Source of the DNA: Desertimonas flava
GTDB lineage: Bacteria > Actinomycetota > Acidimicrobiia > Acidimicrobiales > Ilumatobacteraceae
Length of the DNA: 41,914 bases
Reading direction: 5' to 3'
Assembly: GCF_003426815.1 (NCBI RefSeq)
Contig: NZ_QKYK01000040.1
Location: forward strand, 1-41,914
Shown piece after piece: positions 15,134 through 24,092 of this stretch (positions are counted from its first letter, which is position 1; each line of letters begins with the position of its first letter). The notes under the pieces were generated by a model. It worked only from the letters and a program-made list of their open reading frames with translations. It had not been told where the DNA came from and made no database searches. The translations under genes were made by a program, and so were the position numbers.

Positions 15134-16998
15134 CAGATGCCCTTGCGCTGCGTCTGCTTGGCGGCGTCCATCGCCTCGCGGGCCGCGACGATGCCGGGGA
15201 CGCCGGACACCTCGGGCACACCGACCTCCCACCACGCTCCGCCCTCGGTCCACGTGTGCGGATCGGTCTCGATGACGATGACCGACGTGCGGTCGTCGTC
15301 GCGGGCCGCGACGAAGGCGTCGCTCAGCTCGGCGATCGTGGTCGCCCGGCGGGCGACGCACCCGAGCGACGCGGCATGGGCGACGAAGTCCACCCGCGGG
15401 GGCTCGTCGCCGGCGTGCCGGGAGTCGGCGAACAGGTTGTTGAACGACTCGCCTCCCTGGTTCACCTGCAGCCGGTCGATCACGGCGAACCCCCCGTTGT
15501 CGCACACCACGACGATCATCTTGTGGCCGGCGAACACCGACGAGTAGAGGTCGGAGTTGAGCATGAGGTACGACCCGTCACCGACGAACACGACGGTGTC
15601 CCCGTCCGGCGTCAGCTGCGCCCGGGCCATCGCCGCGCCCCAGCCGCCAGAGATCTCGTAGCCCATGCACGAGAAGCCGTACTCGCAGTCGAACGTGGCG
15701 ACGGCCTGCGATCGCCAGCCGGCGTTGAGCTCACCGGGGAAGCCTCCCGACGCGGTCAACACGTAGTCGTCGGCGGTGGCGAGCGCTCCGATCGCCGCGA
15801 TCACCTGGGCGTACGTCGGCAGTCCCGACGGCGACGTGGCGGTGGGCGAGCCGATCTCGTCGAGGTACGCCCCGAGCGCCGAGGCCGCGGGCACCGTCCG
15901 CGCGGACCACGCCGCCGGAGCCCGCCACTCGCCGAGTGCGGCACCAATCTCGGCCAGTACCTCACGGGCGTCGCCCACCACGGGTGCACCGAGGTGCTTG
16001 TCGGCGTCGAAACGGGCGGTGTTGATGCCGATGAGACGCATCTGCGGGTTGCCGAACACGGACCAGGAGCCGGTGGCGAAGTCGCCGAGGCGGGTCCCCA
16101 CGGCGATCACCACGTCGGCCTCGGCCGCGAGCGCGTTGGCCCCCTCGGCGCCGATCACGCCGATGGGCCCGGCGTAGCTCGGATGACCGGCGACGAGGCT
16201 GGACTTGCCGGCCACCGTCTCGACGACGGGGATGCCGTGCCGCTCGGCGAAGTCCGCCAGCTCGGCCTCAGCCAGCGAGTAGTGCACACCGCCGCCGGCG
16301 ACGAGGAGCGGGCGCCCCGCGTTCCGGAGGAGCGCGGCGGCCGCGGCGACCTGCCCGCGGTCGGCGCGGGGCCGGGCGATCTGGTGCACGACCGGGTCGA
16401 ACAGCCGGTCGGGGAAGTCGAACGTCTCGGCCTGCACGTCCTGGGGCAGGCCGACGAACGCCGGCCCGCAGTCGGCGGGATCGAGCAGCGTGGCGACCGC
16501 CTGGGGCAACGACGTGATCACCTGCTCGGGCCGGGTGATCCGGTCCCAGTAGCGCACGACCGGCCGGAAGGCGTCGTTGACCGTCGTCGACGGCTCGCCG
16601 AAGCGCTCGACCTGCTGCAGCACCGGATCGGGGAACCGGCTCTGGAACGTGTCGCCCGAGAGCAGCAGCACGGGCAGGCGGTTGGCCATCGCCACGCCGG
16701 CCGCAGTGACGAGGTTCAGCGCGCCGGGCCCGATCGACGTGGTGGCCACCATGAACTGGCGGCGGCGCATCGCCTTGGCGTAGCCGATGGCGGCGAGGGC
16801 CATGCCCTGCTCGTTCTGGCCCCGCCAGGTGGGGAGGGCGTCGCCGGCAGCGTGTAGGGCCGGGCCGAGACAGGTGACGTTCCCGTGCCCGAAGATGGCG
16901 AACACGCCCGGCACGAGCGGCTCCTCGCGTCCGTCGATCATCGTCCGCTGGGCGATCAGGAAGCGCACCATCGCGTCCGCCGTCGTCATCACCGTCAT
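15133..16998 (-). CDS. iolD: 3D-(3,5/4)-trihydroxycyclohexane-1,2-dione hydrolase
   Basis: A 621-residue ThDP enzyme that opens the ring of the diketo-inositol intermediate to give 5-deoxy-glucuronate. The N-terminal pyrimidine-binding domain has the ThDP glutamate in RGQNEQGMALAAIGYAKA and is followed by VATTSIGPGALNLVTAA. The C-terminal domain has the Mg/diphosphate motif GDGSYLMLNSDLYSS...CDNGGF. Length equals the family's. The ATG at 16998 overlaps the upstream stop (ATGA) and begins MTVMTTADAMVRFL; a longer reading from 17034 has no such support. It sits between the two Gfo/Idh/MocA genes in the operon. Confidence 0.95.
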   Translation of the reverse strand: MTVMTTADAMVRFLIAQRTMIDGREEPLVPGVFAIFGHGNVTCLGPALHAAGDALPTWRGQNEQGMALAAIGYAKAMRRRQFMVATTSIGPGALNLVTAAGVAMANRLPVLLLSGDTFQSRFPDPVLQQVERFGEPSTTVNDAFRPVVRYWDRITRPEQVITSLPQAVATLLDPADCGPAFVGLPQDVQAETFDFPDRLFDPVVHQIARPRADRGQVAAAAALLRNAGRPLLVAGGGVHYSLAEAELADFAERHGIPVVETVAGKSSLVAGHPSYAGPIGVIGAEGANALAAEADVVIAVGTRLGDFATGSWSVFGNPQMRLIGINTARFDADKHLGAPVVGDAREVLAEIGAALGEWRAPAAWSARTVPAASALGAYLDEIGSPTATSPSGLPTYAQVIAAIGALATADDYVLTASGGFPGELNAGWRSQAVATFDCEYGFSCMGYEISGGWGAAMARAQLTPDGDTVVFVGDGSYLMLNSDLYSSVFAGHKMIVVVCDNGGFAVIDRLQVNQGGESFNNLFADSRHAGDEPPRVDFVAHAASLGCVARRATTIAELSDAFVAARDDDRTSVIVIETDPHTWTEGGAWWEVGVPEVSGVPGIVAAREAMDAAKQTQRKGI

Positions 16999-18203
16999 GT
17001 CGTCGTCACCTTCTCCCACGTCCGGGTGTCCCACGAGTGCAACAACGCCTCCTGCACGTCGACGTAGGCGACCGCCGCGTCGAAACCAGGGTCGAACGGC
17101 GCACCAGCCGCCACCGCAGTGGCGAAGTGGTGGTCCTCGATCGTCACGAGATCCTCGAACCCGATCGGGTTCGCCCGTCCCGGCACGAAGGCGCCGTGAT
17201 GGCCATAGGCCTCGCCGCCGAACACGGTCGTGTACCCCGTGGCCGGCGAGTCGGCCAGGTAGACCTGCAGCTCGTTCATGCGCTCGAGGTTCCAGGCCAG
17301 CGACCCGCCGGTGCCGTGCACCTCGAAGGCGTTCTGGCTCTCGGGCCCCACCATCGTGCGCGAGGTCTCGAACGTCCCGACGGCTCCGGACTCGAACCGG
17401 GCGATGGCACCGAACCAGTCCTCGTTGGTCACCGCACCGGTGGGACCTCCGGCGACGCCACGGTCGTAGTGCGTGCCCGATTGCGTTCCACGGCCACGCA
17501 GGCCGGCGAGAGCAGGCAGCGGACGCTCGCGGACGAACGTCTCCCCCAGCCCGACCACCTCGGTGATCGGGCCGACGAGGAAGTGGGCCAGGTCGATCGT
17601 GTGGCTGAGCAGATCGGACGTGACGCCGTAGCCGCCCTCATCGACGAGGTAGCGCCAGCTGAGCGAGCCGAGCGGGTCGGCGCCGTAACAGGACAGGAAG
17701 CGGCCGCGATAGTTGGTGACGGTGCCAATCCGGCCCGATCGGATCAGCTCAGCGGCGTGCTGCACCAGCGGGGCCCAGCGGTAGTTGTACCCGACGCCGG
17801 TGGTGACGCCGGCTGCCGCTGCCGCGTGGGCGGCGGTGCGTGCCTGGGCCGGCGTGCCGCCGACGGGCTTCTCGCAGAACACCGCCTTGCCGGCGGCGGC
17901 CGCCGCCACGGCGATGTCGACGTGGAGCATGTTGGGCGCGGTGATGACGACGACGTCGACCGCGGAGTCGTCGACGACCCGCCGCCAGTCGTCGGTCGCC
18001 GACGCGAACCCGAACCCCGACACGGCCCACTCGCGGCGCTCGGCCACGGGATCGGCACAGACGACCAGTTCGGGCTCGTAGGTCCGGTCGGGAAACAGCG
18101 CCGGGATGCGCCGGAAGCTGCGGCTGTGGGCCTGTCCCATCCAGCCCAGCCCGACCGTGCCGATCCCGAGGCGGCGTCGCGTCGCCGTCGCCGTCGCCGT
18201 CAT
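16995..18203 (-). CDS. Second Gfo/Idh/MocA oxidoreductase of iol operon
   Basis: A 402-residue NAD(P)-dependent dehydrogenase, longer than classical IolG. It has a Rossmann nucleotide loop (VGLGWMGQAHSRSFRRIP), the catalytic EKP lysine in VFCEKPVGGTPAQA, and the Asp/His set in TSDLLSHTIDLAHFLVG. An insert near GRGTQSGTHYDRGV lengthens the C-terminal domain. It probably oxidises another inositol stereoisomer (scyllo-, D-chiro-) or interconverts inososes, widening the operon's substrate range; that is inference from context. ATGA overlaps at both ends lock it between iolB and iolD. Start 18203 was chosen over 18266 because of the overlap. Confidence 0.88.
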   Translation of the reverse strand: MTATATATRRRLGIGTVGLGWMGQAHSRSFRRIPALFPDRTYEPELVVCADPVAERREWAVSGFGFASATDDWRRVVDDSAVDVVVITAPNMLHVDIAVAAAAAGKAVFCEKPVGGTPAQARTAAHAAAAAGVTTGVGYNYRWAPLVQHAAELIRSGRIGTVTNYRGRFLSCYGADPLGSLSWRYLVDEGGYGVTSDLLSHTIDLAHFLVGPITEVVGLGETFVRERPLPALAGLRGRGTQSGTHYDRGVAGGPTGAVTNEDWFGAIARFESGAVGTFETSRTMVGPESQNAFEVHGTGGSLAWNLERMNELQVYLADSPATGYTTVFGGEAYGHHGAFVPGRANPIGFEDLVTIEDHHFATAVAAGAPFDPGFDAAVAYVDVQEALLHSWDTRTWEKVTTT

Positions 18204-19081
18204 GCGGTCACCGGGCCGGCGGCCGAGGTCATCGGGCAGCGGGGGTCGCTCGGCATCGACGACCACGTGTCGCGCACCCAGTGGTGGGCGGGATCGTCGC
18301 AGAACGCCATCGATCGCTCGCCGCCGGGGCCGGCGAGGACGTTGAGGTAGTAGAGCGGATACCCCGGCGAGGCGACGCAGGGCCCGTGGTAGCCGCGTGG
18401 GATCACGAACACGTCGCCGTCATGCACGGCGACGTTGACGTCGACCTCGTCGGTGTACGTGCGATGCATGGCGAAGCCGTCGGGGGCGTAGTCGGTGCGG
18501 CCCGACCCGTCGAGTCGGCCGATCCGGAAGTAGTAGATCTCCTCGTTGTTGACCGGGCACTCGGCGCTGTCGTCGTGGCGATGCGGTGGATAGCTCGACC
18601 AGTTCCCGTCCGGCGTCAGCAGCTCGACGCACATCAGCTTGTCGGCACCGTCGAACGCGTCGGGCGACATGAAGTTGGTGACCTGCCGCGTGGCCGGGCC
18701 GGCGCCGCGCACCTCGACCGAGACGTCGCCGGCGGCGACGTGCGCGGGTTCGAATCGTCGCGTGGCCCGGGCCGAGGGTAGGGCGACCTCGGCACCCGAC
18801 GGTGCCGACAACCGCACCTCGGCATCGATCGGCAGGTACGCCCAGTCGGTCACCCGCGCGAAGACCGAGGATCGTCCCTCCAGGTCGAACCGGCGGCCTT
18901 CCACCTCGACGACGACCGGGCCGCCCGACAGCGGCAACACCGCCAGCTCCTCGTCACCTGTGGTGCAGGTGACCGCTTCGCCCGGTTGCAGCGTGGCGAT
19001 CCGCAGGCCGCTGTAGGTCCAGCCGGCGAGCTCGGGCGTGACCGTGTCGACGCGGCCGAGCAAGCGGGGCTGCGCGGTCAT
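18200..19081 (-). CDS. iolB: 5-deoxy-glucuronate isomerase
   Basis: A 293-residue cupin-type isomerase converting 5-deoxy-glucuronate to 2-deoxy-5-keto-gluconate (DKG). The metal-binding histidines are in SSYPPHRHDD, the conserved glutamate in NNEEIYYFRI, and a further His in VIPRGYHGPCVASPGYPLYYLNVLAG, all hallmarks of IolB. Length matches the family (about 270-300). It is cytoplasmic. The ATG overlaps the aldolase stop (ATGA), and the next gene also overlaps, so it is translated as part of a tight chain of iol genes. Confidence 0.95.
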   Translation of the reverse strand: MTAQPRLLGRVDTVTPELAGWTYSGLRIATLQPGEAVTCTTGDEELAVLPLSGGPVVVEVEGRRFDLEGRSSVFARVTDWAYLPIDAEVRLSAPSGAEVALPSARATRRFEPAHVAAGDVSVEVRGAGPATRQVTNFMSPDAFDGADKLMCVELLTPDGNWSSYPPHRHDDSAECPVNNEEIYYFRIGRLDGSGRTDYAPDGFAMHRTYTDEVDVNVAVHDGDVFVIPRGYHGPCVASPGYPLYYLNVLAGPGGERSMAFCDDPAHHWVRDTWSSMPSDPRCPMTSAAGPVTA

Positions 19082-19995
19082 GCCGGCACCCGCCGGGACG
19101 TGGAGGCGGTCACCAGATCGGCGGCCCGGGCGACGGCGGACTCGACGTCGCCGTCGGCGGGATACAGCAGGGCGCGGCCGACGACGAGCCCGCGAACCGT
19201 CGGCTCGGCCAACGCGCGGGCCCACGATGCGAACGTGGCGTCGGGATCCGGTCCCGGCGATCCACCGAGGATCAACAGCGGCTGCGTGGTCATCGCCGCC
19301 ACCGCCGCGATGTCCGCCGTGGCCTGGATCTTCAACCAGGTGTAGGCCGACGAGCCCGACAGCCCGGCGCACACGCCGACCGCCTGCAGGAGGGCGTCGG
19401 GGTCGCCGGCCCACACGGCCTTGCCGGCGGCGTCCTTGGTGTACGGGATCGGCTCGACCATCGCCAGCATGCGGCGATCGTTGAGCTCGCCGACCGCGGC
19501 CGCGCAGGCGGCCAGCGTCGGCACCGTCCCGGCGTCGTCGGGATCGATGCGCAGCAGCATCTTGCCGGCGTCGAGGTTGGACCGCGCGAGGTGGTCGGCG
19601 TCGTACGCGGTGAAGCGGTCGTCCAGCTCCCAGCTGGCACCGGCCAGCCCGCCACGGTTCATCGTGCCCACCGCCACCCGATCGTCCAGCGCACCGAGCA
19701 CGACGAGGTCCTCGAGGATGTCCGCACTGGCCAGCACGCCGTCCACGCGGGGGTTCCGCATCGCCAGCAGCAGGCGGTCGAGCATCGATCGACGATCGAC
19801 CATCGCGTGCGGGTCGCCGGGCACGCCGATCATGCCGCGCGCGGTGTGGTCGGCGGCGACGATGAACAGGGCGCCGTCGACCGTCATCCGTTCACGCCGC
19901 CGCCGGGCGGCCATCGCGGCGGCGATCCTCCCCGGATCCTCGACGCGCACGTCGACCAGCGTGGCGAACTGCTCGTCGGTCAGCAGCGGTCTCAT
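19078..19995 (-). CDS. Cgl0159-family (beta/alpha)8 aldolase, probable DKG-phosphate aldolase
   Basis: A 305-residue TIM-barrel protein resembling class I aldolases of the DeoC/LacD group. Visible are FIVAADHTARGMIG near the N-terminus, MLLRIDPDD, LAMVEPIPY, YTWLKIQAT with a candidate Schiff-base lysine, and a phosphate-binding end LILGGSPGPDPDATFASW. This family occurs in actinobacterial iol clusters next to iolC, where iolJ is absent. It therefore probably cleaves 2-deoxy-5-keto-gluconate 6-phosphate to dihydroxyacetone phosphate and malonate semialdehyde, the IolJ step. The reaction is inferred from position and fold. ATGA overlaps on both sides. Confidence 0.82.
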   Translation of the reverse strand: MRPLLTDEQFATLVDVRVEDPGRIAAAMAARRRRERMTVDGALFIVAADHTARGMIGVPGDPHAMVDRRSMLDRLLLAMRNPRVDGVLASADILEDLVVLGALDDRVAVGTMNRGGLAGASWELDDRFTAYDADHLARSNLDAGKMLLRIDPDDAGTVPTLAACAAAVGELNDRRMLAMVEPIPYTKDAAGKAVWAGDPDALLQAVGVCAGLSGSSAYTWLKIQATADIAAVAAMTTQPLLILGGSPGPDPDATFASWARALAEPTVRGLVVGRALLYPADGDVESAVARAADLVTASTSRRVPA

Positions 19996-20942
19996 GGAGT
20001 CCCTCCCTCGATCACGGCGGTGATCTCGTCGAGCGTGGGCATGGCGTCGGCGCACAGCAGCCGGCCGGCCACGATCGCCCCGGCGGCATTGGCGAACTCC
20101 ACGGTCCGCACCGGTGGCCAGCCGAGCAGCAGACCGTGCACGAGCGCGCCTCCGAACGCGTCGCCGGCACCGAGGCCGCACACCACCTTCACCGGTCGCG
20201 GCGGCACCACCGTGCGGCCGTCACGCGTGGCCACCAGCACGCCGTCGCCGCCCATCTTGACCACGGCGAGCTCGATCTGGTCGTGCTCGAGGATCGCCGT
20301 CGCCGCGTCGTCGGGATCGTCCGTTCCCACGGCGACTCGGCACTCGGCGCGGTTGCCGAGCACCACCGTGGCGATCACGAGCGCCCGGCCAATCACGGCC
20401 GACGCCTCACGCTCGCTGGTCCACAGGGGCGCCCGGTAGTCGAGGTCGAGCACCGTGTGGCGGCGGAGGGCGCGGGTCCGCGTGATCTCGACGATCGTGT
20501 GCCGAGCCGGGTCGTCGGCGAGCGCCGATCCGGCGAGCCACAGCACGTCGACGTCGCGGATCGTGTCGTCATCGACGTCACCGATCTCGAGCTGCATGTC
20601 GGGCGCCGACGGCTCGCGGTAGAAGAGCAGTTCGGGGTCCTCGGGCGGTGTCAGCGCGGCGAAGGCCAGGGGGGTGCGCAGGCGCGCGTGCCGCCCGACG
20701 AACCGGGTGTCGACGCCGAAAGACTCCAGCTTCGCCACGACGTAGTCGCCGAACGGGTCGGCACCGACCTTGGTGAGCACCGCGGCCCGGTGACCGAGGC
20801 GGGCGGCGGCGACCGCGACGTTGGTCGCCGTCCCGCCGATCGACTTGGAGAAGTGCTGGGGATCGGTGAACGCCGCGCCCGGCTCGTCGGCGTAGAGATC
20901 GACGCTGACCCGGCCGATCGTGAGGACTTCGGGCGCGACCAT
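19992..20942 (-). CDS. iolC: 5-dehydro-2-deoxygluconokinase (PfkB family)
   Basis: A 316-residue ribokinase/PfkB sugar kinase phosphorylating DKG to DKG 6-phosphate. The N-terminal PfkB signature is SIGGTATNVAVAAARLG (34-50); the C-terminal one is GLGAGDAFGGALVHGLL with catalytic Asp261. TIGRVSVDLY at the N-terminus and FYREPSAPDMQL are typical of IolC. It lacks the extra C-terminal DUF2090 aldolase-like domain fused to some IolC proteins; the neighbouring separate aldolase gene may take that role. Only 2 nt separate it from the ATPase gene upstream, and it overlaps the aldolase gene downstream. Confidence 0.95.
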   Translation of the reverse strand: MVAPEVLTIGRVSVDLYADEPGAAFTDPQHFSKSIGGTATNVAVAAARLGHRAAVLTKVGADPFGDYVVAKLESFGVDTRFVGRHARLRTPLAFAALTPPEDPELLFYREPSAPDMQLEIGDVDDDTIRDVDVLWLAGSALADDPARHTIVEITRTRALRRHTVLDLDYRAPLWTSEREASAVIGRALVIATVVLGNRAECRVAVGTDDPDDAATAILEHDQIELAVVKMGGDGVLVATRDGRTVVPPRPVKVVCGLGAGDAFGGALVHGLLLGWPPVRTVEFANAAGAIVAGRLLCADAMPTLDEITAVIEGGTP

Positions 20943-20944
20943 CG

Positions 20945-21790
20945 TCAGAGGGCGTCGGGTGCGACGACGGACTCGATCTCGTGGCTGAGCTCCTCGAGCT
21001 CGGCGCCGCCGGCCATCAGCGCCGTCAACTCGTCACGGGTGATCTCGCTCTTGGCGAAGTTGCCGAGGCTCTGGCCGCGCTTGAGGATGACGAAGCGGTC
21101 GCCCACCGGGTAGGCGTGGTGCGGGTTGTGGGTGATGAAGATCACGCCGAGGCCACGGTCGCGCGCGGCGACGATGTACCGCAACACGACGCCCGACTGC
21201 TTCACGCCGAGGGCGGCGGTCGGCTCGTCGAGGATCAGCACCTTGGCCCCGAAGTACACGGCCCGGGCGATCGCCACGCACTGCCGCTCGCCGCCCGACA
21301 ACGTGCCGACGGGTTGCTCGGGGTCGCGCACGTCGATGCCCATCTTGGCCATCTCCTCGACGGCGATCCGCTTGGCCCTGCGCATGTCGATCATGCCGAA
21401 GCGGGTGGGCTCGGAGCCGAGCCAGAAGTTGCGCCAGATCGACATCAGCGGGGCCAGCGCCAGGTCCTGGTACACGGTGGCGATGCCGGCCGCCTTCGCC
21501 TCGCGAGGCGAGTGGAAGTGCACCTCGCGTCCTTCCATCAGGAACGTTCCCTGGTCGTGACCGTGCACGCCGGCGAGGATCTTGATGAACGTCGACTTGC
21601 CGGCGCCGTTGTCGCCGAGCACGCACGTCACCTCGCCGGCGCGCACGCTGGTGGTCACGTTCTGCAGCGCCAAGACGTTCCCGAAGAACTTCGACACGCG
21701 CTGCAGCTCGATCAGTGCGTGTCCCCCATCGACGCCCACGTCACGGCCCACGGGCTGCACCAGTCCTTCCTCGATCGCGATGCCGGTCAC
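20945..21790 (-). CDS. Sugar ABC transporter ATP-binding protein (inositol import)
   Basis: A 281-residue single-domain ATPase of the carbohydrate importer type: one nucleotide-binding domain as in FrcA, not the duplicated RbsA/XylG form. Walker A is GDNGAGKST (59-67), signature LSGGERQ (164-170), Walker B VLILDEP (184-190), switch histidine in FITHNPHHA. The GTG start overlaps the permease stop (GTGA). It lies between the permease and iolC, so it almost certainly powers inositol uptake. A dimer would be needed for a complete transporter. Confidence 0.93.
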   Translation of the reverse strand: MTGIAIEEGLVQPVGRDVGVDGGHALIELQRVSKFFGNVLALQNVTTSVRAGEVTCVLGDNGAGKSTFIKILAGVHGHDQGTFLMEGREVHFHSPREAKAAGIATVYQDLALAPLMSIWRNFWLGSEPTRFGMIDMRRAKRIAVEEMAKMGIDVRDPEQPVGTLSGGERQCVAIARAVYFGAKVLILDEPTAALGVKQSGVVLRYIVAARDRGLGVIFITHNPHHAYPVGDRFVILKRGQSLGNFAKSEITRDELTALMAGGAELEELSHEIESVVAPDAL

Positions 21791-22938
21791 GGCAGCTCTC
21801 CCTCGCGGACCATCGCCTGGGTGGCCGCCGCCATTTGGGCTCCCTCCTTCGCCGACGCCTCGACGTCGGACGGTGGCGGCTTCGAGGCTGTGCGCGCCCA
21901 GCGCCGGATCGCCTCGTTCGAGAACGCCGCGATGAGGAGGATGATGCCGAGGAACAGGTAGTACAGGTTGTTGTCCCAGCCGGCCAGCGGGATGCCCTGC
22001 TGCGTCATGCCGAGGATCAGGCAGCCGAGGGCGGCGCCGATCACCGAGCCGAGGCCGCCGCTCAACAGGCAGCCGCCCAACACGCAGGCGATGATGAAGT
22101 AGAACTCCACCCCGACACCTTCGGTGACGTTCGAGCGGCCGGTGTCGAAGAGATAGACCATGCCGCGCAGCCAGCCGCAGATCGACACGGCCATGAACAG
22201 ACCGATCTTGGTGGCAGTGGCCGGCACCCCGACCATACGGGCGGCGTCCTTGTTGCCGCCGACGGCGAAGATCCAGTTGCCCACCCTCGTCCTCGTGAGG
22301 ACGAACGCCCCCACCAGGGCGAGCACGACGAACCACAGGATCGCCACCTTGAAGGCCGCCCGGCCGAGGTGGAAGAGATCCGAGGCGAACAGCCAGCGCC
22401 CGAACTCGAAGCCGGGCTCCTCTCGGATGCCCTCGACGTTCGTCACACCGGTGACCCGTTTGGTCAACCAGAGGTTGAAGCCCTGGAGGGCGAAGAACAT
22501 GCCGAGCGTGACGATGAAGCTCGGCAGGCCAGACCGGATCACCATAAAGCCGTTGGCGAAGCCGATCGCCGCGGCGATGGCCAACGACAGCAGCACGGCG
22601 AGCGGTACAGGCATCCCGCTGTGCACGGCGAAGATCGCCGCGAACATACCCGTCGTTCCCGTCAGCACGCCGGCCGACAGGTCGAACTCGCCCCCGATCA
22701 TCAGCAGGGCGACGGCCAGTGCGGTGAGTCCGTAACGCGCCGACACCTCCACGTAGTTGGCGGTTCCGAGCCAGGACAGCCAGGTGCCGCGGGCCTGAGA
22801 GAAGAACAACAGCCAGACGACGACGGCGCCCACCAGGGCCCCGAACTCGGGACGGATGAGCAGCTTGCGGGCGATCGACGTCTGGCCGAGCCGTTCGTCC
22901 CTCGGTCGAACGCCCGGTGCCGGAAGTGCGACGGTCAC
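21787..22938 (-). CDS. Sugar ABC permease, RbsC type (inositol import)
   Basis: A 383-residue permease of the RbsC/FrcC branch with roughly ten hydrophobic segments. Family marks are [49 protein letters not shown] and the C-terminal [19 protein letters not shown]. The GTG at 22938 follows a good Shine-Dalgarno (GAGGAGAT, 4 nt away) and gives a sensible cytoplasmic N-terminus; the ATG-type reading from 22992 would run through the hairpin and is not real. It forms the membrane part of the inositol importer. The hairpin just upstream probably lowers its expression relative to the binding protein. Confidence 0.93.
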   Translation of the reverse strand: MTVALPAPGVRPRDERLGQTSIARKLLIRPEFGALVGAVVVWLLFFSQARGTWLSWLGTANYVEVSARYGLTALAVALLMIGGEFDLSAGVLTGTTGMFAAIFAVHSGMPVPLAVLLSLAIAAAIGFANGFMVIRSGLPSFIVTLGMFFALQGFNLWLTKRVTGVTNVEGIREEPGFEFGRWLFASDLFHLGRAAFKVAILWFVVLALVGAFVLTRTRVGNWIFAVGGNKDAARMVGVPATATKIGLFMAVSICGWLRGMVYLFDTGRSNVTEGVGVEFYFIIACVLGGCLLSGGLGSVIGAALGCLILGMTQQGIPLAGWDNNLYYLFLGIILLIAAFSNEAIRRWARTASKPPPSDVEASAKEGAQMAAATQAMVREGELP

Positions 22939-22962
22939 GGTGATCTCCTCTCGAGTTGCGCC

Positions 22963-22993
22963 GGTGTGGGAGGGGGTTTGCCCCTCCCACACC
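22963..22993 (-). terminator. Perfect 13-bp hairpin between binding protein and permease genes
   Basis: GGTGTGGGAGGGG (22963-22975) and CCCCTCCCACACC (22981-22993) are exact complements around a 5-nt loop. It starts 9 nt beyond the binding-protein stop and ends 16 nt before the permease Shine-Dalgarno. There is no U-tract. Such hairpins often attenuate transcription or protect the upstream mRNA 3' end so that binding protein is made in excess. Confidence 0.75.
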
Positions 22994-23002
22994 CAGGCGG
23001 GG

Positions 23003-23983
23003 TCAGCGGGAGCCGTCCGCCGTGAGCTGCTGGACCTGCTCGGCGTTCTCGGCCGTGACGAACCCGGGACCGGTGAGCACCGGCTGCCCGCCGCCGACGG
23101 TGTTGAGGTTGTCGGCGTAGAGCTTGAGCATGACGATCGGCAGGTAGCCCTGCAGGTACTGCTGCTGGTCGACGGCGAACAGCATGTTGCCGTCGACGAT
23201 CGCCTGGATCACGTCGGCGCTGAGGTCGAACGTGGCGATCGTCATTTCACCCAGCACACCGAGCTCGTCGAGGGCGGCCAGCGCGGGCGACGCAGCCGTC
23301 GGCCCGAGGGCCAAGACGGCGTCGATCGTGTCGTCGGCCTGCAGCGTCGAGCTGACCGTGCTGGTGATGCCGGCGGCGTCGTTGAGGTCGACCTGCACCA
23401 CCTCGAGGGTGCCGCCGGCCTCTTCGATCGCCGCCGCTGCCCCGTCGCACCGGGCGTCGAGGCCCTGGTTGCCGACCTCGTGGTGCACGCAGAGCACATG
23501 GGTGGCTCCGGCCTCGGCGAGGCGGGCACCGGCAGCCTCACCGGCGATGAACTCGTCCTGGCCGACGTGGGTGATCGCCCCGATCTCCTGGTAGTTGTCC
23601 GAGCCCGAGTTGACGGTGATGATCGGGATGCCGGCCTCGTGGGCCGCCGCCAGCGACTCCTGGAGCGCACCGAAGTCCGGCACCGACACGACCAGGCCGT
23701 CGGGCGCCTTGGCCACCGCGGCGTCGATGAGGGAGGCCATCTCGGCCATGTCACCCGACGCCGGCGCCGAGTAGTTGGCGGTCACACCCATCTGGGCGGC
23801 CGCGTCGTCGACGCCACGCTTGAACACCGACCAGAACGGATCGGAGGCCTGGCCGTGGGTCACGACCTCGATCGTGACGTCGCCTCCCTCGGCACTGCTT
23901 GGAGCCTGCGCCGACGCGGTGGCGGTCGAGCCGGCCAAGACGGCTGCTGCGGCGACGACGCCGAAGCGGAGCTTTCCTCTCAT
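23003..23983 (-). CDS. Sugar ABC substrate-binding protein (inositol)
   Basis: A 326-residue exported binding protein of the ribose/inositol (RbsB/IbpA) class. A Sec signal (MRGKLRFGVVAAAAVLAGSTATASAQA) is followed by the type I periplasmic-binding fold: VVTHGQASDPFWSVFKRGVDDAA, DGLVVSVPD, GIPIITVNSG, THVLCVHHEVGNQGLDARCDG and TIATFDLSADVIQAI. There is no lipobox cysteine near the cleavage site, unusual for a monoderm cell. The ATG follows a purine-rich AGGGGGAA. It is followed by the perfect hairpin at 22963-22993. Myo-inositol is inferred as ligand from the operon. Confidence 0.9.
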   Translation of the reverse strand: MRGKLRFGVVAAAAVLAGSTATASAQAPSSAEGGDVTIEVVTHGQASDPFWSVFKRGVDDAAAQMGVTANYSAPASGDMAEMASLIDAAVAKAPDGLVVSVPDFGALQESLAAAHEAGIPIITVNSGSDNYQEIGAITHVGQDEFIAGEAAGARLAEAGATHVLCVHHEVGNQGLDARCDGAAAAIEEAGGTLEVVQVDLNDAAGITSTVSSTLQADDTIDAVLALGPTAASPALAALDELGVLGEMTIATFDLSADVIQAIVDGNMLFAVDQQQYLQGYLPIVMLKLYADNLNTVGGGQPVLTGPGFVTAENAEQVQQLTADGSR

Positions 23984-24001
23984 GGTTCCCCCTGTTTCCA
24001 G

Positions 24002-24033
24002 CCGGCCTCCTCGGCCGGGATTGAAGTCCGGCC
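24002..24033 (-). promoter_or_regulatory. Competing short stems in binding-protein leader
   Basis: GGCCGG (24013-24018) can pair with CCGGCC at 24002-24007 or with CCGGCC at 24028-24033, giving mutually exclusive 6-bp stems 18-50 nt before the binding-protein start. It could be a leader switch, but such words are frequent in this GC-rich DNA. Confidence 0.25.
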
Positions 24034-24092
24034 GTGACGACCGGGTGGTTTGTCGGAACGGGTGACGTGGCTGCATCCCCTGGCAGCGTGCG

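Noticed and set aside
20945-22990. Apparent 681-codon fusion upstream of the inositol ATPase
   Set aside because: The extra part is an Arg-rich shadow of the permease gene. The ATPase starts at the GTG at 21790 with a GTGA overlap.
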